DNA of 64,000 nt from JAKAGZ01 sp963783855 (GCA_963783855.1 CAWAPE010000014.1:186001-250000), one strand, 5' to 3'; counted from the stretch's first letter, positions 44,941 to 53,996 are shown. A program made the numbers and translations. The notes: generated by a model from the sequence alone, not told the origin.

Positions 44941-46059
44941 ATGAACATACTTTTTTCCTGCCTTTCAAATAGCTGGGGCGGCATGGAGATGCTGACAATT
45001 ACCCAGATGCAGCAGCTTATGGAGAGAAAGATTGCAGTAGAGTTACTCTGCCTTACTAATTCAAAAATGCAAAAAGAAGCTGAAAAAAAAGGCCTTAAAT
45101 ATTTTACACTCAATTCTTCAAATAGTGTTAATCCCGCCGGCATATCGAAATTAATGTCTTATCTGAAAACGAAAAAATTTGATCTATTTCATGCCCATTC
45201 TTCGGGTGATTTGTGGACTATTGTGCCTGCCTTAAAAATTTCGCGAAATAAATCTCCACTAATTCTGACAAAGCATGTGGGATCTTATATAGTTAAAAAA
45301 GATTTTCTTCACAAGCGCGTATATAACCGGGTAAATATAGCACTGGCAATAAGCAGCGTTATTAAAAGGAATTTGATTGAGACTACACCTCTTTCCCAAG
45401 AGCAAGTTTTGCTTGTTCATAATGGTATAAATATTAATAAATTTGATCCTTCTAAAACAGAGCGGGAAAAGGTGAGATCGAAATATGCTTTTAACAAAGA
45501 TGAAATTGTAATAGGAATGATGGGCAGATTCAGTCCCGGGAAAGGGCACGAAGAATTCTTAAATGCTGCAAAGATTCTAAATCAAAAGAATCAGAGCTTA
45601 AAATTTATAATTGTTGGAGAAGCGAGTTACAAGGAAGAATCTTATTTTGAAAAGATTAAAAATCTCTCTAATGATCTTGGTCTAAAGGATATAATATTTA
45701 CCGGTTATGTTAGCGACACAAAAAATATTTTGTCTGCAATGGATATATTCGTATTCCCTTCGCATGCAGAATCTTTTGGGTTAGCACTAACGGAGGCAAT
45801 GGCGATGGAATTGCCATCGGTTTCCTCAAATTCAGATGGTGTTCTTGATATAACAAAGGATAATGAAACAGGTTTTCTCTTTGAAAATAAAAATGCAGAA
45901 AATCTTGCTGAAAAAATTAACAAACTGGTTTTATCCTGTGATTTGCGTGAAAAATTTGGGAAGGCCGCCCGTTTGCGCGTAATTAATAAATTTAATCTGG
46001 ATAAACAAACAGATAAAATTATTGAAATCTACTCTGAACAAATTACAAAGAGTTTATGA
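44941..46059 (+). CDS. Glycosyltransferase family 4
   Basis: The GT-B fold is seen in the N-terminal NSWGGMEMLT glycine-rich loop and the C-terminal nucleotide-sugar site with the EX7E motif in ESFGLALTEAMAMELP. The 372-residue length is usual. It should transfer a sugar from an activated donor to a lipid or glycan acceptor at the inner membrane. The stop overlaps the next gene's start by four bases (ATGA), so the two are translationally coupled. Confidence 0.92.
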   Translation: MNILFSCLSNSWGGMEMLTITQMQQLMERKIAVELLCLTNSKMQKEAEKKGLKYFTLNSSNSVNPAGISKLMSYLKTKKFDLFHAHSSGDLWTIVPALKISRNKSPLILTKHVGSYIVKKDFLHKRVYNRVNIALAISSVIKRNLIETTPLSQEQVLLVHNGININKFDPSKTEREKVRSKYAFNKDEIVIGMMGRFSPGKGHEEFLNAAKILNQKNQSLKFIIVGEASYKEESYFEKIKNLSNDLGLKDIIFTGYVSDTKNILSAMDIFVFPSHAESFGLALTEAMAMELPSVSSNSDGVLDITKDNETGFLFENKNAENLAEKINKLVLSCDLREKFGKAARLRVINKFNLDKQTDKIIEIYSEQITKSL

Positions 46060-47480
46060 AAAAGAGAGTTACTGCATTTTTAATATACAGTGGTGATGAA
46101 AGCGTTGCATCAACAGCTGAATTACTGGCAAAAGATAAGAACGTAGAAAGTATTGTCTTTATGTCAGGTGAAGGACTTAATAAAAATTATATCAGTACAA
46201 AAACTATAAGACAATTAGCAGATCAGACAGATACTGATTTTGCTTTGCTTCAGCTTCAGGAGGGAAGTGCAATTACTGATTCTGAATATCTCACCAAAAT
46301 TATTGCCGTCGCAGATGACGGTTCTGCCGGGATTGTTTATTCTGATTTTTATGAGAAAGAAGAAGGAAAAGTAATTCAACACCCATTAATCGATTATCAG
46401 GCAGGCAGTATAAGAGATGATTTCTATTTTGGAGTTTTTGTACTAATAAATGCAAAGGCACTTAAGAAAGCATCCGAAAATTTACCGGATTATAACTATG
46501 CCGGTTTTTATGCTCTCAGACTGGCAATGTCAAGACACCATGCAATTAAAAGAGTTGCAGAGTTTTTGTATACCCTAACGAAACCGGAAGAAAATAAATC
46601 GGGTGAGAAACAGTTTGATTATGTTGATCCGAAAAATCGGGAAGTTCAAATTGAAATGGAAAAGGCCGCAACTGAACATTTAAAGAAGATTAATGCTTAT
46701 TTAGTTCCGGTGTTTAAGGAAATTAATTTAAGTAATGAAGATTTTCAGACGGAAGTATCGGTAATTATTCCGGTTAAAAACAGGGTAAAAACTATTGTCG
46801 CTGCAGTGGATTCAGCCTTAAATCAAAAAACAAAATTTAGTTTTAATGTGATTATAATCGACAATCATTCAAGTGATGGTACTACTAAAATACTGCAGAA
46901 ATATTTTCATAAAAATGATAGAGTTATAAATTTAATACCGGACAAAAAGGACCCTGGAATCGGGGGCTGCTGGAACGAGGGAATATTTCATAAAAAATGT
47001 GGCAAATTTTCAGTTCAGCTTGATAGCGATGATTTATATAAAGATGAAAATACTTTACAAAAAATAGTCGATAAATTTTATGAAGAAAGATGCGGTATGG
47101 TTATCGGGTCATACCAGTTGACAGATTTCGAATTAAATGAAATACCGCCGGGAATCGTAGATCACAAAGAATGGACTGATGAAAATGGCAGAAATAATGC
47201 TTTAAGAATAAATGGACTTGGAGCTCCACGGGCTTTTTATACTCCGTTAATAAGAAGCATTAAATTTCCTGATGTAAGCTATGGAGAAGATTATTCAGTT
47301 GCGCTTGGAATTTCAAGGGAGTATAAAATTGGAAGAATTTTTGATCCAATTTATGTTTGCAGACGATGGGAAGGAAATACAGATTCTTCATTATCAATCG
47401 AACAGGCAAATAAAAATAATTACTATAAAGACGAGATAAGAACGAAAGAAATATTGGCTAGAAAGAAAATCAATTTGTAG
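46056..47480 (+). CDS. Glycosyltransferase family 2 with an extra N-terminal domain
   Basis: The C-terminal half (about residues 230-470) is a standard GT2 domain: VSVIIPVKNRVKTI, IDNHSSDGTT and the metal-binding DSDD (LDSDDLYKDE). The first 200 residues also look like a degenerate nucleotide-sugar transferase fold (segments such as DFALLQLQEGSAI and AGIVYSDFYEKEE), suggesting a tandem fusion with one inactive half. It is coupled to the upstream GT4. A palindromic repeat begins right at its stop codon. Confidence 0.87.
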   Translation: MKKRVTAFLIYSGDESVASTAELLAKDKNVESIVFMSGEGLNKNYISTKTIRQLADQTDTDFALLQLQEGSAITDSEYLTKIIAVADDGSAGIVYSDFYEKEEGKVIQHPLIDYQAGSIRDDFYFGVFVLINAKALKKASENLPDYNYAGFYALRLAMSRHHAIKRVAEFLYTLTKPEENKSGEKQFDYVDPKNREVQIEMEKAATEHLKKINAYLVPVFKEINLSNEDFQTEVSVIIPVKNRVKTIVAAVDSALNQKTKFSFNVIIIDNHSSDGTTKILQKYFHKNDRVINLIPDKKDPGIGGCWNEGIFHKKCGKFSVQLDSDDLYKDENTLQKIVDKFYEERCGMVIGSYQLTDFELNEIPPGIVDHKEWTDENGRNNALRINGLGAPRAFYTPLIRSIKFPDVSYGEDYSVALGISREYKIGRIFDPIYVCRRWEGNTDSSLSIEQANKNNYYKDEIRTKEILARKKINL

Positions 47481-47523
47481 AGACACGGCATCCCGCAAAT
47501 GCGGGACAAGTCGCTGTGTATCT
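47479..47523. repeat. Nested palindromic repeat element
   Basis: An outer imperfect inverted repeat (AGAGACACGGC with GCTGTGTATCT, two mismatches) encloses an inner hairpin CCCGC-AAAT-GCGGG followed by ACAAG. It starts on the stop codon of the GT2 gene. The form is like the short palindromic elements scattered in Bacteroidota-type genomes. A part of the same core appears inside the DPP III gene near 22662-22680. Confidence 0.75.
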
Positions 47524-47541
47524 GCAGGAAAAGGGATGTAA

Positions 47542-47865
47542 TTGTTACAAAAAATCTTATTTAAAGATAAAGAAGCGAAAAATCATCTTGATAATGATGA
47601 ATACGCAGACGCAACAAAAATTCTGCTTAGACATCAACGGCTTGACTGGGGAATGCTGTCTGAGGGATATGAGTCTTTATCTTTACAGAAAATCAAAGAA
47701 TTTGAGTTCGATGGTTTACGATTAAAATTCAATATAACCCCGGTAGAATTCATTCGACAAGCGCTAAAGTGGATGAACAATCTATTGCGGATCGAAAATG
47801 TTTTTTATGTAATGAAAATCGTCCACTTGAACAAAAAGCCATTCAGTATAAAAAAGACTATTTAA
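47542..47865 (+). CDS. DUF4922 protein, N-terminal part (frame broken)
   Basis: This is the first 60 or so residues of a DUF4922 protein, a family of HIT-like nucleotidyltransferases or phosphorylases of unknown substrate. A TTG start follows AAGGGA. Homology in this frame stops at FDGLRLKFN; the frame then runs on as spurious sequence to 47865. One base is missing near 47733-47737. Restoring it gives LKFNxNPGRIHSTSAKVDE, the normal family sequence, and joins it to the next frame. Confidence 0.8.
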   Translation: MLQKILFKDKEAKNHLDNDEYADATKILLRHQRLDWGMLSEGYESLSLQKIKEFEFDGLRLKFNITPVEFIRQALKWMNNLLRIENVFYVMKIVHLNKKPFSIKKTI

Positions 47866-48557
47866 TTATTTGTAATCCATTTCCCATTTTGCCGGAGCAT
47901 TTTACAATTCCATATGTCAATCATGTGCCCCAGAGAATTTATAATTCTTTTGGTATGATGCTTTCACTTTCTAAGGCACTTTCAAAATATTACAATGTTT
48001 TTTATAACGGGCCAACATGTGGTGCCTCGGCTCCGGACCATCTTCACTTCCAATCGGGTACCAGGAATTTTTTCCCGATAGAAAATGAATTAAGTTTCTT
48101 GAAAAATGAATTTGGCACAACACTGACCGAAGATATCGGTTTGAGGGTTACCGGAATAGATGATAGACTAAGAAAATTTATTTTAATTGAAGGGAAAAAA
48201 GACAGAGATGTACAATACGGATTTGAAACATTTTATAAAGTATTTAAAATGATTTCGAAGGGAAATGAAGAACCGATGATGAACATTGTTTCAACATATA
48301 AAGAAAAAAAGGGCTGGAAAATAATTCTTTATATGCGTTCGAAACACAGGCCCGATTGTTATTATAAAGGAGGAAAAGAGAAAATATTACACTCGCCAGC
48401 AAGCACAGATTTATCAGGAATTTGTGTCCTTCCTCGTGAAGAAGATTTTGATAAAATTACAAAAGATGATATTGTAAAGACATTTCACGAAGTTTCTCTG
48501 GGTAAAGAAGCCTTTGAATTTATGAAATCAGGGTTGGAAAGAAGATTAAATGATTGA
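47769..48557 (+). CDS. DUF4922 protein, C-terminal part (HIT-like nucleotidyltransferase fold; frame broken)
   Basis: This frame holds the main body of the protein, beginning in truth near 47736 (NPGRIHSTSAKVDE). RKCFLCNENRP carries a Cys pair. GASAPDHLHFQSG has the His-x-His-x-Gln of HIT-like phosphorylases and adenylyltransferases. I infer action on a nucleotide sugar, given the glycosyltransferases upstream. Joined to the N-terminal part it makes about 335 residues. A strong terminator follows two bases after the stop. Confidence 0.85.
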   Translation: MDEQSIADRKCFLCNENRPLEQKAIQYKKDYLIICNPFPILPEHFTIPYVNHVPQRIYNSFGMMLSLSKALSKYYNVFYNGPTCGASAPDHLHFQSGTRNFFPIENELSFLKNEFGTTLTEDIGLRVTGIDDRLRKFILIEGKKDRDVQYGFETFYKVFKMISKGNEEPMMNIVSTYKEKKGWKIILYMRSKHRPDCYYKGGKEKILHSPASTDLSGICVLPREEDFDKITKDDIVKTFHEVSLGKEAFEFMKSGLERRLND

Positions 48558-48558
48558 T

Positions 48559-48595
48559 TTTGAGCCCCGAATACTCGGGGCTCATTTATTTTTAA
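48559..48595 (+). terminator. Rho-independent terminator of the SpoIID/glycosyltransferase operon
   Basis: A perfect 10-bp stem, TGAGCCCCGA with TCGGGGCTCA over the loop ATAC, is followed by TTTATTTTTAATT. It begins two bases beyond the DUF4922 stop and ends the + strand operon. It may also serve the convergent alcohol dehydrogenase gene. Confidence 0.92.
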
Positions 48596-48612
48596 TTATT
48601 GGTAATAGTCTA

Positions 48613-49614
48613 TCAACGCTCAAGAACAATTCGGTAATGTGCTTTCCCGCTTCTCAGTTTTTCAATTGCTTCATTAATTTTATCGAAGCTGTATTTTTCT
48701 ATTACTGGTTTTATATTGTGCTGTACAGCAAAGTCAAGCATCTTTGAAATAGTCTCAGGACTTCCAACCGGTGAACCTGAAACAGAACGCTGCGCACCAA
48801 TTAATGAAAATGCCGCAATATCCAGTGGTTCTAAAGTTGCACCAACAAAATGCAACCGTCCTTTCGGTTTCAATGTACTTATATATGTGTTCCAGTCGAG
48901 CTTAACGTTTACCGTGGAAATGATAAAATCAAACTGTCCCGCTGCCCCGGCAATTGCTGACTGATCGCGCGAGTCAAGTGTTTGATCGGCGCCCAGCTTT
49001 AGTGCCTCCGTTTTTTTCTTTTCACTGGACGTAAAAGCTGTTACTTCACAACCCCAGGCATTAAGAAATTGAACGGCCATGTGCCCGAGACCGCCAATTC
49101 CAATAACTCCGACTTTGTCTGTAGGTTTTATTCCAAATTGTATGAGTGGATTGAAGACAGTTATACCACCACAGAAAAGTGGTCCCGCGCTTTCCCTGTC
49201 AATATTATCCGGCAGTTTAATAACACTGGCTGCCTGTGCACGAACCTGTTCTGCAAATCCTCCGTGATGCCCAACAATTGTAGCCTGGGCGGAAGAACAA
49301 AGATTGTGATCACCTGACATACAGGAAGTACAGGACATACAATAACCGGAGTGCCAGCCGAGCCCGACATAATCTCCAACTTTTAAATTATTGACATTAT
49401 TACCAACTGAAGAAATTGTTCCGACAACCTCGTGACCGGGAACAAGCGGATATTGACTAAATCCCCATTCATTATCCATCATACTAAGGTCACTATGACA
49501 AACTCCGCAAAACTTAACGTCAATTTCAACTTCGTTATCTCTTAAAACACCGGGGTCGTATTCAAATGGTTCTAATTTCCCTTTCGGTTCATTTACAGCA
49601 TAAGCCTTTATCAT
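48613..49614 (-). CDS. Zinc-dependent NAD(P) alcohol dehydrogenase (YahK/CAD-like)
   Basis: Catalytic zinc ligands are in CGVCHSDL and GHEVVG. The structural zinc site is CMSCTSCMSGDHNLC. The nucleotide-binding motif is GIGGLGHMAVQF with SSEKKK after strand two, favouring NADP(H). The 333-residue protein fits the broad-specificity aldehyde-reducing group that includes YahK and cinnamyl alcohol dehydrogenases. Its physiological substrate is not evident. It is a single gene. Confidence 0.92.
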   Translation of the reverse strand: MIKAYAVNEPKGKLEPFEYDPGVLRDNEVEIDVKFCGVCHSDLSMMDNEWGFSQYPLVPGHEVVGTISSVGNNVNNLKVGDYVGLGWHSGYCMSCTSCMSGDHNLCSSAQATIVGHHGGFAEQVRAQAASVIKLPDNIDRESAGPLFCGGITVFNPLIQFGIKPTDKVGVIGIGGLGHMAVQFLNAWGCEVTAFTSSEKKKTEALKLGADQTLDSRDQSAIAGAAGQFDFIISTVNVKLDWNTYISTLKPKGRLHFVGATLEPLDIAAFSLIGAQRSVSGSPVGSPETISKMLDFAVQHNIKPVIEKYSFDKINEAIEKLRSGKAHYRIVLER

Positions 49615-49722
49615 ATAATATCTCCTTACAAAAGAATTTGTTACTTCTTTGATTAAAAAAAATAGATTGGAAGTTCTGCTCTAAAGATAATTATGGCCGT
49701 GAGAATATCAAGCCAAACATTT

Positions 49723-50874
49723 TTACTTACTCATTAGGTCATTGATAAACTGTAAATCTCTTGATTCGGAATTTGAGATCACTATTTTAATAATTGCAGT
49801 AAGAGGAACAGATAATATCATTCCTGTAATTCCCCAGATATATCCCCAAAGCAAAACGGATAAAAGAATTAACAGTGGATTAAGATTTAATTTATTCCCA
49901 ATAACAGCCGGTTCAATTATATTAAAGCACAACGTTTGAATACCGCCAATAATAAGAGCAATTAAAAGCGCATAACTGACTGAGCCAAACTGTACAAGCA
50001 CCATTAGGGCAGGTAGCACAAGTGCAATTGCGGAACCGATTGTTGGAATGAAATTAAACAGGAAGACAAATAATCCCCATATGATAGGGAAATCAACGCC
50101 GAAAAGTGAAAGCATTATTGTTACTACTATTGCCGCTGAAAGGTTTACAGCTATTTTCGAAATAATGTATTTTTTAATTTGTTCATTTATTTCCTTAAAA
50201 GTTCCTGCAAGCTTTTCCTCTTTCTCGTGTTTTTCAATATTTAGTTTATTTCCCATCCAATGATCTACTTCTGATTCGCTTTCCGTTGGAGGTTCCCCAT
50301 ATTTCTTTTTAATCTTTTTTAATTCGGGTTTTACTTTTTTATCAACATATCTTTTTTTAATCGACTCATAAGTTGATGAATGTCCGGTGACAATAAAGAT
50401 GAAAAAGAAAAGGACAAATAAAATATTGCCAAGCATAGAAAAAGTTGAATTAAAAACACTTCCGGCCAGGATTTTGTAGTCTATTGTTTTTATAAAATCC
50501 TGAATTGAAAATTTTGTAAAGAAAGGATCGTGTATACCAATTGAAGTTGCTGCGCTACCGACTAACTCGTTTAGCTTCTCCGCATAAACGGGGAACTGGG
50601 ATGCAAACCTGCTGGATGAGTCAATTATAAAAAAGGAAATACCCCAGGTAAGTATAGCAATTATAAATACATCAATTAACACAGTCAGAAAAAGCGGAAA
50701 ACCTTTCTTTTCAAAAAAAGTGTTTAAAGGATGAAAAATAAAAAAGAGAAAGTAAGCGATTACAAAAGGAATAAAAATATGCTGAAGTTCCTTCAATACT
50801 ACAGCGATAAATACCAGCCCGATAACAACAATAAAAAACTTTACTGTTTTGTCCTGAATTATTTTTTTAGCCAT
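49723..50874 (-). CDS. AI-2E family transporter (PF01594-type permease)
   Basis: The protein has around eight membrane helices and the typical C-terminal part with FNFIPTIGSAIALVLPALM, FNIIEPAVIGNKLNLNPLLI and ILSVPLTAIIKI. A Lys/Glu-rich cytosolic insert at about residues 165-225 (KKRYVDKKVKPELKKIKKKY) separates the two halves. Family members were named for autoinducer-2 export but include Na+/H+ antiporters; the substrate is unknown here. It is transcribed alone. Confidence 0.9.
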   Translation of the reverse strand: MAKKIIQDKTVKFFIVVIGLVFIAVVLKELQHIFIPFVIAYFLFFIFHPLNTFFEKKGFPLFLTVLIDVFIIAILTWGISFFIIDSSSRFASQFPVYAEKLNELVGSAATSIGIHDPFFTKFSIQDFIKTIDYKILAGSVFNSTFSMLGNILFVLFFFIFIVTGHSSTYESIKKRYVDKKVKPELKKIKKKYGEPPTESESEVDHWMGNKLNIEKHEKEEKLAGTFKEINEQIKKYIISKIAVNLSAAIVVTIMLSLFGVDFPIIWGLFVFLFNFIPTIGSAIALVLPALMVLVQFGSVSYALLIALIIGGIQTLCFNIIEPAVIGNKLNLNPLLILLSVLLWGYIWGITGMILSVPLTAIIKIVISNSESRDLQFINDLMSK

Positions 50875-50973
50875 ACTTATTAGTTGTAATTTTTGATTAA
50901 AATAACTTAAGTTAGATTTTACTGGAAGGCAATAGTTATCAAATTAAATTTATTTAAATAAACAGGTAATTTT

Positions 50974-51972
50974 ATGAAAACCAGGTTAATATTTATTATT
51001 GCAGTTATAGCATCATTTTTTGTGGCTGATGCAAACGCCCAGTTATTTTATAGTAAAAACCCGCTTGCTCATACTTTTTCAATAGTTGCCCGGGATCCCG
51101 ATACCGGTGAGATGGGAGTAGCTGTTCAATCACATTGGTTTTCTGTTGGCACATCTGTTACGTGGGGCGAAGCCGGTGTAGGAGTGGTTGCCACCCAGTC
51201 ATTTGTAAATCCTTCTTTCGGACCACGTGGCTTGGCGTTACTAAAAAATGGACTGACAGCTCAGCAGGCTGTGGATATGCTTATAAAAAATGATGAAGGA
51301 AGAGATGTAAGACAGCTTGCCATCTGTGACAGCAAAGGAAATGTTGCTGCATGGACGGGGAAAAAATGTATTCAACCCGCGGGGGATATACAGGGAAATG
51401 AATTTTCCTGCCAGGCAAATTTAATGTCAGCAGATCAGGTTTGGCCTTCAATGGCAAAGGCTTTTAATGAATCAAAAGGGCAGCCGCTGGCAGAAAGAAT
51501 GATTGCCGCGCTTGAGGCGGGACAGGCTGCAGGTGGTGATATCCGCGGCAGGCAGTCGGCGGCAATTCTGGTTGTAAAAGCAAAATCAACAGGACAGGTC
51601 TGGAAAGACAGGGAAATCGATCTGCGCGTAGAAGACAGCGATCACCCGGTTCAGGAATTAAAAAGACTCGTGAAACTTCACCGCGCATACGATCATATGA
51701 ATGCGGGCGATCTTGCAGTTGAACACAATGATATGAAGCTGGCAATGAAGGAATATTCAACCGCGGAAAGCATGTTTCCGGGTAATCTTGAAATGAAATT
51801 CTGGCATGCTGTAACGTTAACCAATATTGGCAAACTTGAAGAGGCACTACCTATTTTTAAGCAGGTATTTTCGAAAGATAAAAACTGGGCAATACTTACA
51901 CCGAGATTAATTAAGGTCGGACAGTTAAATGTAGATGATGCGGGATTAAAAAAGATTTTAGCACAGCAATAA
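50974..51972 (+). CDS. Exported DUF1028 Ntn-hydrolase-like protein
   Basis: A signal peptide ends near DANAQ. The DUF1028 domain follows: HTFSIVARDPDTGEMGVAVQS, GVGVVATQSFVNPSFGPRGL and GGDIRGRQSAAILVV. The family has an Ntn-hydrolase-like fold and no proven substrate. The last 110 residues look helical and TPR-like (FWHAVTLTNIGKLEEALPIF). The gene is followed nine bases later by a palindromic repeat, copy 2 of the element at 37111. Confidence 0.88.
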   Translation: MKTRLIFIIAVIASFFVADANAQLFYSKNPLAHTFSIVARDPDTGEMGVAVQSHWFSVGTSVTWGEAGVGVVATQSFVNPSFGPRGLALLKNGLTAQQAVDMLIKNDEGRDVRQLAICDSKGNVAAWTGKKCIQPAGDIQGNEFSCQANLMSADQVWPSMAKAFNESKGQPLAERMIAALEAGQAAGGDIRGRQSAAILVVKAKSTGQVWKDREIDLRVEDSDHPVQELKRLVKLHRAYDHMNAGDLAVEHNDMKLAMKEYSTAESMFPGNLEMKFWHAVTLTNIGKLEEALPIFKQVFSKDKNWAILTPRLIKVGQLNVDDAGLKKILAQQ

Positions 51973-51980
51973 AATTAGAA

Positions 51981-52062
51981 AACCTCGGAGGTCACTTATA
52001 AGACCTTCGAGGTTGCTAAATATTATGTAACCTTCGGGGTTCTTAAAGTAACTCCGAAGAAT
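51981..52062. repeat. Four-unit palindromic extragenic repeat, copy 2
   Basis: Units AACCTCGGAGGTC (51981), GACCTTCGAGGTT (52002), AACCTTCGGGGTT (52029) and a decayed fourth (about 52051) reproduce the order and spacing (21, 27, 22) of the element at 37111-37195; GGTCACT and AGACCTTC are shared. It lies between two convergent genes. Confidence 0.8.
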
Positions 52063-52067
52063 TTCTA

Positions 52068-52817
52068 TTAAAACACACCTAACAGTTTTAAAGACATAAT
52101 CAAGACAGCAGCGACCAAAATTATCTTTATTAATTTTTCTCCTTTCGTAACTGCAAATTTTGCAGCCCACCACGCTCCCGTCGCATTTCCGATTGCGAGT
52201 GCTATACCGAAAAACCAGTTTACATTATCTGTAAAAATAAAAATGAGTAAAGCCGGGATTGTGTAAATAAGCACGATAAAAACCTTGTGCATATTTACAT
52301 AAATCAGGTTCAATTTCATCAGTCTCTGCAAAGCCGCCATTAAAATAAAACCTACACCGACCTGTATAAAACCGCCGTAAAAACCAATTCCGAACATGGC
52401 GATGTATGCCGATAGCGGAATTGTTGCGTTGTTGTGTTCGGAAACACTAATTTTCTTTTGAGGAATTATCATAGATAAAATAATTCCGATCATGACCACG
52501 CCGAGAATTTTCTGAAATACTGCATCGCTTAAATTAACTGCGAGCAGTGCTCCAACTATGGATCCGGGAAGGGTGAGAAGAGACAGCTTCATACTTATAT
52601 CGAATTGCTGGTATTTTTCTTTCTTAAAAGAATAGACAGCGGAAATATTCTGAATAAAGATTGCAATTCGATTAGTACCATTTGCCAGCGCGGAATCCAA
52701 ACCCAGGAATATCAGAGTAGGCAATGTAATTGTTGAGCCTCCGCCGGCGTTTACATTTATAAATCCTGCGACCAGACCCACACCGAATAATATTAATGCT
52801 GCTAAATAATCAGGCAA
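52068..52817 (-). CDS. TSUP (TauE/SafE) family membrane transporter
   Basis: The 249-residue protein has about seven membrane helices in two repeats, with the family's NVNAGGGSTITLPTL in the first and GIGFYGGFIQVGVGFIL in the second. TSUP proteins export sulfite or small organosulfur anions or take up thiosulfate. A small double-CxxC protein gene lies just upstream on the same strand and a Crp/Fnr gene is divergent. Substrate assignment is not possible from sequence. Confidence 0.92.
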   Translation of the reverse strand: MPDYLAALILFGVGLVAGFINVNAGGGSTITLPTLIFLGLDSALANGTNRIAIFIQNISAVYSFKKEKYQQFDISMKLSLLTLPGSIVGALLAVNLSDAVFQKILGVVMIGIILSMIIPQKKISVSEHNNATIPLSAYIAMFGIGFYGGFIQVGVGFILMAALQRLMKLNLIYVNMHKVFIVLIYTIPALLIFIFTDNVNWFFGIALAIGNATGAWWAAKFAVTKGEKLIKIILVAAVLIMSLKLLGVF

Positions 52818-52852
52818 TTAAACTCCAAATAAAAATCTAACTGTTTAAAATA

Positions 52853-53053
52853 TTAGTCTTCATGTTTTGCCGGCGGAATATTTTCCGCTCTTTCAAGTTT
52901 ACCAACCAATCTTTCAGGTTGATGTATCAGAAGGGGCAGGCAGCGGGAGCAAATAAATGCCGGTTTACCAGAGTACGCTAAATTTACAAGCGGTATCTCA
53001 TTTTCTGATGCGTTACAGTTCAGGCATGTTTTCAACGCAGTATTTTCACTCAT
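52853..53053 (-). CDS. Small zinc-ribbon-like protein
   Basis: The 66-residue protein has two CxxC motifs (TCLNCNAS and ICSRCLPLL) separated by about 23 residues, so it probably folds as a treble-clef or zinc ribbon. It lies 35 bases upstream of the TSUP transporter on the same strand, suggesting an operon, and is divergent from the Crp/Fnr gene. I do not recognise a named family; the amino-acid pattern supports a real gene. Confidence 0.7.
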   Translation of the reverse strand: MSENTALKTCLNCNASENEIPLVNLAYSGKPAFICSRCLPLLIHQPERLVGKLERAENIPPAKHED

Positions 53054-53192
53054 AATAGACTCATATTTTAGTTTATAAATTATATAAGGATGTAAATTAA
53101 GGCATTTTAAAGATATATTGAAAAAATTCTGTTTAAGAAGCCCCTAATAGTAAAATTTTCCTAATCTTTCAAAAAATGGTTAATTTGTATTT

Positions 53193-53891
53193 ATGAATCC
53201 TGATGAAAACCTAAAAAAAACCACTTTGCGCGACGTACCGCTTTTTTCCGAAATGGACGTTTCACATCTTCGTGAGATTTCAGACATCAGCAGGATTGTG
53301 CAGTTTAAAAAGAACCAACACATTTTCATCGAAAACGATGAGTACAGGGGATTTTATATTGTATTAAAGGGAAGCGTAAAAATTTACCGCATTTCAGCTG
53401 AAGGGAAAGAATACATACTTCATCTTAGAATACCACCCCAACCCTTTGCCGATGTACCGCTTTTCGAAGAAGGCGGAAATTATCCTGCCAACGCTCAGGT
53501 TCTTGAAGATTCACTTCTACTTTTTATCCCCGTGCAGGAGTTTACGGAACTGATCAGGAAAAACCCATCTATAGCTTTTAAGATGCTGGCAGGCTTTGCA
53601 AAAAGAATGAGGAATATGACGAACAAAATGGAAGAGATTTCTACAAAAGAAGTTTCAAGCCGTTTAGCAAGATTCATACTCGGCGGAATTGAAAAAAATG
53701 GCTCCATAAAACTACCAGAGCCTTTCCTGCGTTTAACGATTTCAAAAGCAACAGTTGCTACATACCTTGGGACTATTACAGAAACGCTTTCCCGAACATT
53801 TAAGAAATTTCAGGATGAAAAAATAATAGTAGTTGACGGTAAAAAAATCTTTGTAAAAGATCTGAAAAAGCTAAAACAAATCTGCAAATAA
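53193..53891 (+). CDS. Crp/Fnr-family transcriptional regulator
   Basis: A cyclic-nucleotide-type beta-barrel (about residues 30-120) is followed by the dimer helix and a winged helix-turn-helix with the recognition segment TITETLSRTFKKF. The E-x-x-S-R pattern is that of Fnr/Dnr proteins, which read TTGA-type half-sites. No N-terminal Fe-S cysteines are present, so it is not a classic oxygen-sensing Fnr; a Dnr/NnrR-like NO-sensing role is plausible. Matching TTGAC palindromes lie upstream of nirK and the DUF2249 genes. Confidence 0.9.
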   Translation: MNPDENLKKTTLRDVPLFSEMDVSHLREISDISRIVQFKKNQHIFIENDEYRGFYIVLKGSVKIYRISAEGKEYILHLRIPPQPFADVPLFEEGGNYPANAQVLEDSLLLFIPVQEFTELIRKNPSIAFKMLAGFAKRMRNMTNKMEEISTKEVSSRLARFILGGIEKNGSIKLPEPFLRLTISKATVATYLGTITETLSRTFKKFQDEKIIVVDGKKIFVKDLKKLKQICK

Positions 53892-53996
53892 GTTATTAAG
53901 AAACACAACATTAATTCTGGTTCATCATCTTCATAGTTTTAAAAGCTATGATTTTAACTAGAGTAAACATTAATATAAATCAAAGATGAAATATTT

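Noticed and set aside
53892..53996. Riboswitch before the alanine/glycine symporter
   Set aside because: Only one imperfect hairpin around CATAG/CTATG was seen; no glycine-riboswitch core could be recognised.
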